DNA from: Streptomyces sp. NBC_00654
GTDB lineage: Bacteria; Actinomycetota; Actinomycetes; Streptomycetales; Streptomycetaceae
Assembly: GCF_026341775.1 (NCBI RefSeq)
Contig: NZ_JAPEOB010000004.1
Span: 62,001-126,000, forward strand
Direction of reading: 5' to 3'
DNA length: 64,000 bases
The notes beneath the pieces were generated by a model that searched no databases, was not told the origin of the DNA, and worked only from the letters and a program-made list of their open reading frames with translations. This document shows positions 43,116 through 51,581 of the stretch, piece after piece. How positions within the stretch are numbered: position 1 is the stretch's first letter; the number at the start of each line of letters is the position of its first letter. Made by a program: the position numbers and the translations under genes.

Positions 43116-44228
43116 ATGGCTCCTGAGCTGCGCCTTGTGGGCCTCGACTCCTCGCGGTCGGCCCCGGTGCACCCGGTCGTTCCGCAGGCTGTGGCCACCG
43201 CCCGGTGGTGTGCCGAACAGGGCTGGCCGGTGCACCCGCTCGCTGCCGGGCGCAAGACGCCCGCGGGGAACTGCGACGCCTGCCGCCGGCCCGGTCACAC
43301 CCACCGGGACTGTGGCTGTGCTGCCGAGGGTCGCTGGTGCCACGGCTTCCATGCCGCCACCCGTGACGCCAACAGGATCGATCAATGGTGGGGGAGGAAC
43401 CCCGAGTTCGGGGTGGGGGTCTCGTGCGGTCCTGCGGGACTCGTGGTGATCGACATCGATGCCCATCCGCAGAGCCTGCCCGCGCGGGAGCGGCTGCTGC
43501 CGGGCATCCCGATCCCCGAACAGGTCGACCTCACCGGTCTGACCCACGGCTTCCACACGCTCGCCGTCCTGGCCGCGCTGCGGGGCGCCCCCGACCCGGC
43601 GGCCGACGGGACGACGTTGCGGGTACGGACCCCCTCGGGCGGCCTCCACGTCTGGTACCGGGCCCCCGACACCCGACAGTGGCAGTGCTCCACCGGCTCG
43701 GGCAACGGGCGTGCCCTGGCCTGGCAGGTGGACGTCCGCGCGCACGGCGGCTACATCATCGCGCCCGGCACCACCACCGCCGCGGGCACCTATACGGCGC
43801 TCGGGACGACCCGGCACCCGGCGGTCCTGCCCGGCTGGCTGGCCCAGGAACTCGAACGCACGGGACACCTGCCCCCGGAGCGGCTCCCCGGCCCCCGTCC
43901 CGTCCCCTCCAGGGCCCTCCAGGCGGTCATCGCCGCCGGTGGCGGCCGGGAACGTACCGCCGGTGCGCTCGGCGCCGTGCTGGCCGAGGTGACCGCTTGT
44001 GCGGCCGTCGCGGAGGGGGCAGGGTTCTCGGAAAAGCTCAACCGCGCCTCGTACACCGCAGGCGGACTCGTCACCGCCGGACATCTCACTCATGAACAGG
44101 CCGAACAGATCCTTCAGTCAGCCGCCGCTGTCGCCCGCCCGGGGCAGGACCGGCGAGCCGCCCAGATCATCCGTAGCGGAATGAGCGCCGGTTCGCGCCG
44201 GCCGCTGTACCTGGGGAGGCACGGATGA
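43116..44228 (+). CDS. Bifunctional DNA primase/polymerase (prim-pol) domain protein
   Basis: The 370-aa protein matches the N-terminal primase-polymerase domain found in plasmid and phage replication proteins. A Cys-rich segment (CDACRRPGHTHRDCGC) precedes the catalytic elements VVIDIDAHP (Asp pair), RTPSGGLHVWYR and VDVRAHGGYIIAPGT. It synthesises primers and short DNA at the origin. ATG 43116 has AGGGGG 7 nt upstream and was preferred over ATG 43101. It overlaps the helicase start (ATGA), so the two act together. Iteron-like repeats immediately precede it. Confidence 0.9.
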   Translation: MAPELRLVGLDSSRSAPVHPVVPQAVATARWCAEQGWPVHPLAAGRKTPAGNCDACRRPGHTHRDCGCAAEGRWCHGFHAATRDANRIDQWWGRNPEFGVGVSCGPAGLVVIDIDAHPQSLPARERLLPGIPIPEQVDLTGLTHGFHTLAVLAALRGAPDPAADGTTLRVRTPSGGLHVWYRAPDTRQWQCSTGSGNGRALAWQVDVRAHGGYIIAPGTTTAAGTYTALGTTRHPAVLPGWLAQELERTGHLPPERLPGPRPVPSRALQAVIAAGGGRERTAGALGAVLAEVTACAAVAEGAGFSEKLNRASYTAGGLVTAGHLTHEQAEQILQSAAAVARPGQDRRAAQIIRSGMSAGSRRPLYLGRHG

Positions 44229-45772
44229 CTCCGACCGGCGACGGCTCGCTGTTCGATTTCGACGCCCAGGCAGTGGCAGCCGACATCATCGCCCGGACCA
44301 CGAACCGCGCGGGCACCTCCACGGCGGAGCCCGCGGTACCCGCGCCGGTCCCGGCGCAGGGCGGGACGTCCCTGCTCCAGGAACATGTGTCGCCCGCCGG
44401 TCTGATGCCCGACACCCTGACGGACCGGGGCAACGCCAAACTCTTCGTGAAGCTCTACGCGCACGACTACCGGCATGTCACCGGCCTGGGCTGGTACCGC
44501 TGGGACAACACCCGCTGGCAGAGCGACGAGGACGACACCGTGCTGTGGGCCGCGGGGGAGATGGCGGAGAACATCGCCACCACCGACCCCCGGGGCGTGC
44601 ACTCCGACGCCGCCCTGCGCAAGCACCGCCGCCGTGCCCTGAGCACATCGGGGATGAACGCGCTTCTGGTGCAGGCGAGGTCGGCGCCGGGGATGGTGTT
44701 GAGTGCGGGGGTGCTGGACGCGGATCCGTATGTGCTGTGCACTCCGGCGGGGATCGTGGATCTGCGGTCGGGGGTGCTGCGGGTACCGGACCCGGACCGG
44801 GACTTCCATTCACGCTCGACCTCGATCGGGCCGCGCCGGATGCCGACCCCCCGCTGGGACCGGTTCCTGACCGACACGTTCGGCGACGACGACCAGGGCG
44901 AGGAAATGATCCGCTTCCTCCACCTCCTCCTCGGCTACTCCCTCACCGGAGACGTCGGCGCCCAGGTCATGCCCTTCCTCTTCGGCTCCGGGAAGAACGG
45001 CAAATCGGTTCTCCTCGACGTCCTGATCAAACTCCTCGGCGACTACGCCGACGCCGCACCCCCCGGCTTCCTCATGGCCCGCCCCTTCGAAGGACACCCC
45101 ACCGACCTCGCCGAACTCCACGGCCGCCGCGTCATCGTCTGCTCCGAAGTCAAACCCGGCGACCGCTTCGACGAAGCCCGCGTCAAACTCCTCACCGGCG
45201 GCGACCGCATCAAAGCCCGACGCATGCGCCAGGACTTCTTCTCCTTCGCCCCCACCCACAAACTCTGGCTCCTGGGCAACCACCGCCCCGAAGTCGGCAC
45301 CGGCGGCTACGCCTTCTGGCGACGCATGCGCCTCATCCCCTTCGAACGCGTCGTCTCCGACCACCGCAAAATCGACAACCTCGCCGACATCCTCGTCACC
45401 GAAGAAGGACCCGGCATCCTCAACTGGCTCATCACCGGAGCCCACCACTACCTCAACAGCCCCCGCGACCTCACCGGACCCGAAACCGTCCGCATCGCCA
45501 CCACCGCATACGCCGAAACCGAAGACCACACCGGCCGCTTCCTCAACGAAAGCTGCACCCTCCAACCCCACCACCGCGTCGAACAAGCCCACCTCTACAA
45601 CGCCTACAAAACCTGGTGTCAGAATGAAGGGGTCACCGCGGTCTCCTCAAGAGCCTTCGCCGCTCGCGTGCGAGAGCTGGCGGGACTCTCTTCGCCGAAG
45701 GAGATGATCCTGTCGAACCAGCGCAAGTACTACCCGGGCGTGGGTCTGCTCGTCGAGGAGGAGTCAGGATGA
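44225..45772 (+). CDS. P4/D5-type superfamily-3 replicative helicase, first copy
   Basis: The 515-aa protein has a D5-N-like domain (LTDRGNAKLF; LHLLLGYSLTGDVGAQVMPF) and a superfamily-3 helicase core: Walker A GSGKNGKS (about residue 258), Walker B-like VIVCSEVKPGDRF, sensor KLWLLGNHRP and the C-terminal HHRVEQAHLYNAYKTW. Similar proteins unwind the origin in P4-like phages and plasmids and normally follow a primase. The central 953 bp (44666-45618) is shared with the inverted second copy. It overlaps the next gene by 4 bp. Confidence 0.93.
   Translation: MTPTGDGSLFDFDAQAVAADIIARTTNRAGTSTAEPAVPAPVPAQGGTSLLQEHVSPAGLMPDTLTDRGNAKLFVKLYAHDYRHVTGLGWYRWDNTRWQSDEDDTVLWAAGEMAENIATTDPRGVHSDAALRKHRRRALSTSGMNALLVQARSAPGMVLSAGVLDADPYVLCTPAGIVDLRSGVLRVPDPDRDFHSRSTSIGPRRMPTPRWDRFLTDTFGDDDQGEEMIRFLHLLLGYSLTGDVGAQVMPFLFGSGKNGKSVLLDVLIKLLGDYADAAPPGFLMARPFEGHPTDLAELHGRRVIVCSEVKPGDRFDEARVKLLTGGDRIKARRMRQDFFSFAPTHKLWLLGNHRPEVGTGGYAFWRRMRLIPFERVVSDHRKIDNLADILVTEEGPGILNWLITGAHHYLNSPRDLTGPETVRIATTAYAETEDHTGRFLNESCTLQPHHRVEQAHLYNAYKTWCQNEGVTAVSSRAFAARVRELAGLSSPKEMILSNQRKYYPGVGLLVEEESG
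44666..45618. repeat. 953-bp long inverted repeat, left arm (within helicase copy 1)
   Basis: These 953 bp match the reverse complement of 48631-49583 with no gaps. The only difference noticed changes one codon from Asp (RMRQDFF) to Asn in the other copy. Identity ends abruptly on both sides, while the rest of the two genes has diverged. Confidence 0.88.
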
Positions 45773-46170
45773 GTGCTCTCATCGGGGAGGACGAGATTCG
45801 TGACGAGTCGGAGCTGGTCTGGCTGGAGGACGTGTCCGTACTGGACTACGTACGCCAGAGTCTGGACCGGCTGCCCACCCGGCGCGGGCGTCCCGCCTAT
45901 CACCGTGACGGACGCATGGTCGGCTACGCCGTGCTCGGTCCGCAGGCCAAGGCCTCGCGGTCGTCGGGCACCTTCCGCCGGCGGGTGTTCTGGCTGCTGC
46001 CGCACGACCGTGACACCGACCCCGAGGGCCTCTACGCCACCGGGGCACCCGCCGAAGCCGTGGACCCGGGCACCCTCACCGTCTGTACCAAGGGCTACAA
46101 GACGGAGCGCTCCGAGGGCGGGCCGCCCTCCAGCGCCATGCGCGAACTGGGCATAACGCTCCCCCTGTGA
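45769..46170 (+). CDS. Small conserved protein of the DUF6009-like type, copy 1
   Basis: The 133-aa protein (VWLEDVSVLDYVRQSLDRLP, RRVFWLLPHDRDTDPEGLYA, KGYKTERSEGGPPSSAMREL) belongs, from recollection, to a Streptomyces family annotated DUF6009; the name could be wrong. It begins at an ATG overlapping the helicase stop, so it belongs to the replication operon. A second copy, about 83% identical, lies at 47429. The role is unknown, perhaps replication or copy control. Confidence 0.7.
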   Translation: MSALIGEDEIRDESELVWLEDVSVLDYVRQSLDRLPTRRGRPAYHRDGRMVGYAVLGPQAKASRSSGTFRRRVFWLLPHDRDTDPEGLYATGAPAEAVDPGTLTVCTKGYKTERSEGGPPSSAMRELGITLPL

Positions 46171-46338
46171 GGAGGCCTCTGTGAGGAGGCCCCTGTGCGG
46201 GGTGCTCCCCCTGCGCGGGGTGGGGGAGGGCCGCCCCTCCGCAGACCGAGGATGCCGGGCCCGCATCCTCGAAGACGTAACGCGGAGCCGCCCGCTTCTA
46301 TGCTGTCACCGGTCCGACAGCCGACAAGGAGCTCTGTT

Positions 46339-47298
46339 GTGGCACGTATCGCTGACATACCGGTTCGTGAACGCGGAGACCTCACAGGGGAGAACGCGGT
46401 CCGGCGACGCGGACTTCTGCTGATTCTCAGCACGGTCGCCGGATTCCTTCTGACGGTGATCTGGTCCGCCGAGTTCGTCGACAGGACCGTCGGCGGCAAC
46501 ATCGCCGAGTCGATCCTCGGGCACGACCCGGAGACCTCCCCGCTGGCCTCGGTCGCCGCCGGGATCGCCTTCGCCTTCACCTCCGGGCTCGCCGGTACGT
46601 TCACCGCGTGCAACATCGCCGTGTTCGGTACGGTCGCGCCGATGCTGGGCACCGTCGACAGCCGTGCGGGCCGGGCCGTCCAGGCGCTCAGGCCGCTCGG
46701 CTGGCTCTTCCTCGGCATGGCCGCGGTCTCGGCGGTGTACGGCGCGGTGGTCGGCCTGGTGGGTACGTCGATGCCCCAGTTCTCCGAGGCGCAGGCCGCG
46801 CCCGGGGTGCTGTCGGGGCGTTCGGTGCAGTCGATGGTCACCTTCGGGGTCATCGGACTGGCGATGCTCTACATGGGGCTGAGCTCGCTGGGGTACACCC
46901 GCGATCCGTTCGCGAAGACGGCCCGCCGCTTTCCCCACGCCCAGTCGGTGTTCATGGGTGTGCTGGTCGGCGGCTTCCTCGTCGGGCGGCCGTATCCGCT
47001 CTTCCGCCAGCTCTTCCGTGATGCGGCCGAGAGCGGCAACCCGCTCTACGGGGCCGCGGCCTTCGTGCTCCAGTCGGTCGGCAACGTAGTGATCATCGCG
47101 GTGCTCTTCTTCCTGATGGCGTACTTCGCCGGGGGCCGGCTGTCCGCCTGGATGACGGCCGGTCCGGGCCGGATGGCCGCCGTGACGGCGGTGACCCTGA
47201 TCGTGGCGGGCGTCTTCACCTTCCTCTACTGGGACGTCAGGATGCTCGCGCGCCGGGAGATCATCCCCTGGTATCCGATCGCACCGTGGGCGGCCTGA
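46339..47298 (+). CDS. Multi-span membrane protein, possibly CcdA/permease-like
   Basis: The 319-aa protein has about seven hydrophobic spans (LLLILSTVAGFLLTVIWSAE; AAGIAFAFTSGLAGTFTACN; VQSMVTFGVIGLAMLYMGLS; NVVIIAVLFFLMAYFAGG; VTAVTLIVAGVFTFLYWD). Glycine-rich hairpins recall the CcdA/DsbD family, but no conserved cysteine pair was seen. GTG 46339 with AAGGAG 8 nt upstream was chosen. It is a cargo gene lying between the two copies of the small replication-operon protein. Function unknown. Confidence 0.7.
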   Translation: MARIADIPVRERGDLTGENAVRRRGLLLILSTVAGFLLTVIWSAEFVDRTVGGNIAESILGHDPETSPLASVAAGIAFAFTSGLAGTFTACNIAVFGTVAPMLGTVDSRAGRAVQALRPLGWLFLGMAAVSAVYGAVVGLVGTSMPQFSEAQAAPGVLSGRSVQSMVTFGVIGLAMLYMGLSSLGYTRDPFAKTARRFPHAQSVFMGVLVGGFLVGRPYPLFRQLFRDAAESGNPLYGAAAFVLQSVGNVVIIAVLFFLMAYFAGGRLSAWMTAGPGRMAAVTAVTLIVAGVFTFLYWDVRMLARREIIPWYPIAPWAA

Positions 47299-47382
47299 CC
47301 GGGGGAGACCCGGACCGGCAGGTGCCATGCCGCCCCCGTGCGGGTGAGCTATGTGGCGGCAGGCTGCCCCTCGCCGCGCCCC

Positions 47383-47424
47383 GGTGTCAGAATGAGGCGG
47401 TAGGTCTGCTCGTCGAGGAGGAGG
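47383..47424 (+). pseudogene. Vestige of the helicase gene 3' end
   Basis: GGTGTCAGAATGA (47383-47395) matches 45615-45627 in the helicase gene. After a deletion of about 115 bp relative to that gene, GGTCTGCTCGTCGAGGAGGA continues as in its last codons before the small gene. This shows the second small-gene copy arose by duplication of the helicase/small-gene junction. Confidence 0.65.
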
Positions 47425-47428
47425 CAGA

Positions 47429-47830
47429 GTGAGTGCTCTGATCGACGAGGACGAGATTCGTGACGAGTCGGAGCTGGTCTGGCTGGAGGACGTGTCCGTA
47501 CTGGACTACGTGCGCCAGAGTCTGGACCGGCTGCCCACCCGGCGCGGGCGTCCCGCCTATCACCGTGACGGACGCATGGTCGGCTACGCGGTCCTGGGCC
47601 CCGGGGCCAGGGCGTCGCGGTCGTCGGGCACCTTCCGGCGGCGGGTGTTCTGGCTGCTGCCGCACGACCGTGACACCGACCCCGAGGGCCTCTACGCCAC
47701 CGGCGCCCCCTCCGAGTCGGTCGACCCCCGGACTCTGGCCGAGGCGACCAAGGGCTACAAGACGGAGCGCTCCGAGGGCGGGCCGCCCTCCAGCGCCATG
47801 CGCGAACTGGGCATCACACGGCGGCAGTAG
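47429..47830 (+). CDS. Small conserved protein of the DUF6009-like type, copy 2
   Basis: The 133-aa protein is nearly the same as the copy at 45769, differing mainly in the last 40 residues (APSESVDPRTLAEATKGYKT). The sequence upstream is a vestige of the helicase 3' end, so this is a segmental duplication. Its ribosome site (AGGAGG) lies in the vestigial sequence. A palindromic centromere-like site follows the stop. Confidence 0.7.
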   Translation: MSALIDEDEIRDESELVWLEDVSVLDYVRQSLDRLPTRRGRPAYHRDGRMVGYAVLGPGARASRSSGTFRRRVFWLLPHDRDTDPEGLYATGAPSESVDPRTLAEATKGYKTERSEGGPPSSAMRELGITRRQ

Positions 47831-47850
47831 CCGCTCCGGACCGGTCCGTG

Positions 47851-47871
47851 GATTATCACGCCGTGATAATC
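47851..47871. repeat. parS: Centromere-like palindrome after the second small gene
   Basis: Core ATTATCACGCCGTGATAAT with flanking G and C, in non-coding sequence about 20 bp downstream of the second small gene. Confidence 0.82.
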
Positions 47872-48031
47872 CGGGGCCGTGCGGGCGGGGGAGTGGCCAG
47901 GAGGCTTTCTCCGGCTGGGCTTTGGCGGGCGGGCGGCCATCTGGCGGTGTGGGCGTGTCCTCCTGGCGGCACGTCGGGTTGCTTGCCCGAGGGCGTCGAC
48001 CCACGTCCCACGATCACCGGAGGAGCCCGTC

Positions 48032-48355
48032 ATGACCGTTCCCCTCGACAGACTCGGCGATCCTGCCGTGCGCGCGTTCGTGACTGCCGTCAACGCCGGC
48101 GACCGTGCGGCCTTCTTCGACTGCCTCACCCCCGGCGCGAGCATGTCCGACGACGGCTCGGACCGTGACCTCGCGGCGTGGGTGGACAAGGAGATCTTCA
48201 GCAGCGGCGGCCATATGGAGGTGGAGACGGAGGAGGCTGCGGGACGGGAGCTCGTCGCCAGGTTCCGCAACGAGACCTGGGGCGAGATGCGGACGCGCTG
48301 GCGTTTCGAGACCGACGGCGACCGGATCAGCCGCTTCGAGACCGGCCAGGCCTGA
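48032..48355 (+). CDS. NTF2/SnoaL-like domain protein
   Basis: The 107-aa protein follows a GGAGGAG site by 6 nt. It has the cone-fold signature VRAFVTAVNAGDRAAFFDCL then WVDKEIF and a beta-rich second half ending RWRFETDGDRISRFETG. Such domains serve as small-molecule binding pockets or cyclases. A role in this replicon is not known. Confidence 0.75.
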   Translation: MTVPLDRLGDPAVRAFVTAVNAGDRAAFFDCLTPGASMSDDGSDRDLAAWVDKEIFSSGGHMEVETEEAAGRELVARFRNETWGEMRTRWRFETDGDRISRFETGQA

Positions 48356-48416
48356 CTCCGTAGCTCTCGCTCCTCCCCCTCTCCGGCCCTCTCGTGCTTC
48401 GGTGAGCGGTGGCCTG

Positions 48417-48437
48417 GATTATCACGCCGTGATAATC
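48417..48437. repeat. parS: Centromere-like palindrome between convergent genes
   Basis: Core ATTATCACGCCGTGATAAT with flanking G and C; it lies in the 109-bp gap between the SnoaL-like gene and the end of helicase copy 2. Confidence 0.82.
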
Positions 48438-48464
48438 CAGGCCGGGAGCGGGGAGCGGGTGGGG

Positions 48465-50126
48465 TCACCCCCGGTCCGGCGTTTCCTCATGGCCGGTGAG
48501 GAGTCCGATGCCGGGGTAGTACTTGCGCTGGTTCGACAGCAGCATCACGCGGTGATCGGCGAGGCCGATCGATTCGCGGACCCGGACGGCGAACGCCCGT
48601 GAGGAGACGGGGCTCGTGTCCTCCTGTGCGCACCAGGTTTTGTAGGCGTTGTAGAGGTGGGCTTGTTCGACGCGGTGGTGGGGTTGGAGGGTGCAGCTTT
48701 CGTTGAGGAAGCGGCCGGTGTGGTCTTCGGTTTCGGCGTATGCGGTGGTGGCGATGCGGACGGTTTCGGGTCCGGTGAGGTCGCGGGGGCTGTTGAGGTA
48801 GTGGTGGGCTCCGGTGATGAGCCAGTTGAGGATGCCGGGTCCTTCTTCGGTGACGAGGATGTCGGCGAGGTTGTCGATTTTGCGGTGGTCGGAGACGACG
48901 CGTTCGAAGGGGATGAGGCGCATGCGTCGCCAGAAGGCGTAGCCGCCGGTGCCGACTTCGGGGCGGTGGTTGCCCAGGAGCCAGAGTTTGTGGGTGGGGG
49001 CGAAGGAGAAGAAGTTCTGGCGCATGCGTCGGGCTTTGATGCGGTCGCCGCCGGTGAGGAGTTTGACGCGGGCTTCGTCGAAGCGGTCGCCGGGTTTGAC
49101 TTCGGAGCAGACGATGACGCGGCGGCCGTGGAGTTCGGCGAGGTCGGTGGGGTGTCCTTCGAAGGGGCGGGCCATGAGGAAGCCGGGGGGTGCGGCGTCG
49201 GCGTAGTCGCCGAGGAGTTTGATCAGGACGTCGAGGAGAACCGATTTGCCGTTCTTCCCGGAGCCGAAGAGGAAGGGCATGACCTGGGCGCCGACGTCTC
49301 CGGTGAGGGAGTAGCCGAGGAGGAGGTGGAGGAAGCGGATCATTTCCTCGCCCTGGTCGTCGTCGCCGAACGTGTCGGTCAGGAACCGGTCCCAGCGGGG
49401 GGTCGGCATCCGGCGCGGCCCGATCGAGGTCGAGCGTGAATGGAAGTCCCGGTCCGGGTCCGGTACCCGCAGCACCCCCGACCGCAGATCCACGATCCCC
49501 GCCGGAGTGCACAGCACATACGGATCCGCGTCCAGCACCCCCGCACTCAACACCATCCCCGGCGCCGACCTCGCCTGCACCAGCATGGCCCTGATTCCGC
49601 AGGTCGACAGAGCCCTCCGGCGGTGGCGGCGCAGGGCCGCGCCGGTGTGGTCCCCGGCCGGGTCGGTCACCGCCAGGGCTTCGGCCATCTCCCCGGCCGC
49701 CCAGAGCACCCGCTCGTTCTCGTCGAGCTCCCAGCGGCTGCCCGTCCACGCGTACCAGCCCAGCCCCGGTACATGGCGGAACCGGCTGCTGTGCAGGGAG
49801 GCGAAGAGTTTGGCGTTGCCCCGGTCCGTCAGGGTGTCGGGCAGCAGCCCCGCCTCGGCGTCCGGTCGGGGGACGGCGGAGTACGGGTGCCCCGCGGACT
49901 GGTGGAACAGACCCGAGTACAGGGCAGGGGGGAGACCGACGACACGTTGTCCGGGCTGCGGGGGAGCGGGGGTCCGTTTCCCGGCCGGCTGAGGCCGGGG
50001 GGCCGGGGTGTCCGGGACGCTGTGCACGATCTGGAGAAGCCTGTTCTCCCGTCCGGGCTCCTTGGCCGCGCTCTGTCTCTGCCGGTCGGGGGCCGTTGGC
50101 GCTTCGGGTCTGACCCCCTCAGCCAC
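48465..50126 (-). CDS. P4/D5-type superfamily-3 replicative helicase, second copy (inverted)
   Basis: The 553-aa protein is homologous to the copy at 44225 and carries the same Walker A GSGKNGKS. GTG 50126 (MAEGVRPEAP) with GAGAGG upstream was chosen; an earlier frame start at 50276 is less likely. The middle 953 bp is the inverted repeat arm. The N-terminal 220 residues and the last 50 differ from copy 1, and no primase-polymerase gene precedes it. It is either a spare helicase or one whose middle has been homogenised by gene conversion. Confidence 0.9.
   Translation of the reverse strand: MAEGVRPEAPTAPDRQRQSAAKEPGRENRLLQIVHSVPDTPAPRPQPAGKRTPAPPQPGQRVVGLPPALYSGLFHQSAGHPYSAVPRPDAEAGLLPDTLTDRGNAKLFASLHSSRFRHVPGLGWYAWTGSRWELDENERVLWAAGEMAEALAVTDPAGDHTGAALRRHRRRALSTCGIRAMLVQARSAPGMVLSAGVLDADPYVLCTPAGIVDLRSGVLRVPDPDRDFHSRSTSIGPRRMPTPRWDRFLTDTFGDDDQGEEMIRFLHLLLGYSLTGDVGAQVMPFLFGSGKNGKSVLLDVLIKLLGDYADAAPPGFLMARPFEGHPTDLAELHGRRVIVCSEVKPGDRFDEARVKLLTGGDRIKARRMRQNFFSFAPTHKLWLLGNHRPEVGTGGYAFWRRMRLIPFERVVSDHRKIDNLADILVTEEGPGILNWLITGAHHYLNSPRDLTGPETVRIATTAYAETEDHTGRFLNESCTLQPHHRVEQAHLYNAYKTWCAQEDTSPVSSRAFAVRVRESIGLADHRVMLLSNQRKYYPGIGLLTGHEETPDRG
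48631..49583. repeat. 953-bp long inverted repeat, right arm (within helicase copy 2)
   Basis: It is the reverse complement of 44666-45618 with no indels and at least one substitution. The two arms are separated by 3.0 kb, and recombination between them would invert the intervening segment. Confidence 0.88.
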
Positions 50127-50529
50127 GGCCTCTCCCTGCCGTCGGCCGGACAGCTCTCTGCCGTAACGGTGTCTGGTGTAACGGTGTTGTCCGTGGGCTC
50201 CGCGCCTTTGCGGCGGGCCCACGGATCTCGGCGGTCTTCGAGCGATGGAGGTAGGGGGTGCGCAGCCCCGAGCCACTTCCGTGAAATCCCAGATGAAGGG
50301 GCAATGCGCTTCCTCTCAGCGACCGAAGCGACTCAGGGGCCAAACCATGTGCCGAGCAAGGCGCGAGTACCACGGTGACCGTTCCCACCGCGTGAGAGCT
50401 GCGGAACGGAGATAACATAATCCGTACTCATTTTACTTGTCGACGCCTGTCCACAGGTGCGTGTCAGAAATGGTTCGGCCGGAGTGCGGCGGCGGGCCGG
50501 CGAAGGCCGGTGCGGGTGCGTGGGCGTCT
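50127..50529. other. Upstream region of helicase copy 2 with an iteron pair
   Basis: About 400 bp without a gene. It includes the minus-strand repeat pair GCGACCGAA GCGACTCAG at 50319-50336, matching the iteron unit found before the primase gene. A lower-GC patch lies at 50410-50440 (ACATAATCCG). It may be a second, degenerate origin copy. Confidence 0.5.
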
Positions 50530-51447
50530 CTACGCGGGTGCGGTGGTGACCATCGCCGACGCGGTCACCGTGTCCCCCTGTGTGGCGACCAGCTTGACGC
50601 TGGAACGGGTGAGTGCTTCGGCCTCGATCAGGCAGGGCTGGTCGAGTTCCACGTACCGCTTGAAGACCGCGTCGAAGGACAGGGGCCGGACGGCTTGCGG
50701 TGCGCAGACTATTCCGGCGGCCTGACTGAACGCCTCCAGGAGCACCATGCCCGGGATGTGGTCGTGCGGGTGGTCGAACAGTACGGAATGCGTGAGGTCG
50801 GCCCGCAGGAACCAGAGGTTGTCGTGGGTCGTCGGGCTGAGGACCACATCGCTGTCGGACTTCCGGCCCACCAGGGCGGGGTTCACCGGCCGGCCGGGCG
50901 GCAGTGCCCTTGCGCAGGACTCGGCCGCACTGGCGTAGCGCCCGCGCAGCCGGCGGTAGACGTTCTCCGGGTAGGCGGTGTACCTGATCTGGGCGCTGCC
51001 CATCCGTACACCGTCACGGGTGGCCTCGATCTCCGCGGTCAGACGGGCGCAGCCCAGGCGCCGCCTGTTCACCGAAGTGTGGGTGATGTGGAGTTTCACC
51101 TCCGCCGGGGACCCCGCGGTGCGCAGCCCTTCGGGGGTGGTGGAGCAGCTGATGTACTCCCAGCCCAGCCGGTGGTCCAGGGGGATTCCGAACTCGGTGT
51201 GGGACAGGAGAGCCAGGGCCTGCCGTGTGCTCTCCGTGAAGAGCAGAGGGCTGTGGATCTCCTGCTCCGGGGTGTAGAACGGGTGTGAGCAGGGCCATTC
51301 GGTGGTGACGACGTGCTGGGTGTCCGAGATTTCGTACCACTCAGTGACGAGCACTTCTGTGGGGTCCGTCTTGCGGACGAGGAGATTGGCTACGGTGGAC
51401 CGCTGCGGGTGAAGGGTGGTCGAGCCGTGGCCGCTGAATGAAGTCAT
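50530..51447 (-). CDS. AfsA-type gamma-butyrolactone synthase
   Basis: The 305-aa protein belongs to the AfsA/ScbA family, which joins a beta-keto acyl chain to a dihydroxyacetone-type partner to make the precursor of gamma-butyrolactone signals. Two hotdog repeats are visible, around PCSHPFYTPEQEIHSPLLFT and DHPHDHIPGMVLLEAFSQAA (typical of AfsA repeats). ATG 51447 was chosen (GTG 51456 is alternative; GGGAG upstream). It is divergent from a TetR receptor of ArpA/ScbR type, the standard arrangement. It probably controls the enediyne genes to the right through the receptor. Confidence 0.93.
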   Translation of the reverse strand: MTSFSGHGSTTLHPQRSTVANLLVRKTDPTEVLVTEWYEISDTQHVVTTEWPCSHPFYTPEQEIHSPLLFTESTRQALALLSHTEFGIPLDHRLGWEYISCSTTPEGLRTAGSPAEVKLHITHTSVNRRRLGCARLTAEIEATRDGVRMGSAQIRYTAYPENVYRRLRGRYASAAESCARALPPGRPVNPALVGRKSDSDVVLSPTTHDNLWFLRADLTHSVLFDHPHDHIPGMVLLEAFSQAAGIVCAPQAVRPLSFDAVFKRYVELDQPCLIEAEALTRSSVKLVATQGDTVTASAMVTTAPA

Positions 51448-51456
51448 CACGTGCAC

Positions 51457-51581
51457 TCCCCATGGATCATCGAAGCTGACCGTGCTTGGGTGCCTGGATG
51501 TGCAGATGCTCGAAGCCGGCGTCGGGCACCTGTGCTGTAAAATAAGGATTATTCTTTTTTTTGTCTACGAGGAAAGGCGTG
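51457..51581. promoter_or_regulatory. Divergent promoter region between AfsA homologue and receptor
   Basis: An unusually A/T-rich block (TAAAATAAGGATTATTC, then a run of T) at about 51537-51563 forms an imperfect palindrome. It is the natural place for a receptor-binding autoregulatory element, but the consensus could not be aligned firmly. Confidence 0.45.

Noticed and set aside
47851..48437. Small proteins containing DYHAVII on the plus strand near 47.85 and 48.42 kb
   Set aside because: The palindrome codes the same peptide in either direction, so these frames are a by-product of the site and not genes.
39448..48437. The palindromes as the chromosomal Streptomyces parS (GTTTCACGTGAAAC)
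   Set aside because: The sequence is different; the chromosomal site was not seen in the window. The replicon-specific system is therefore preferred.
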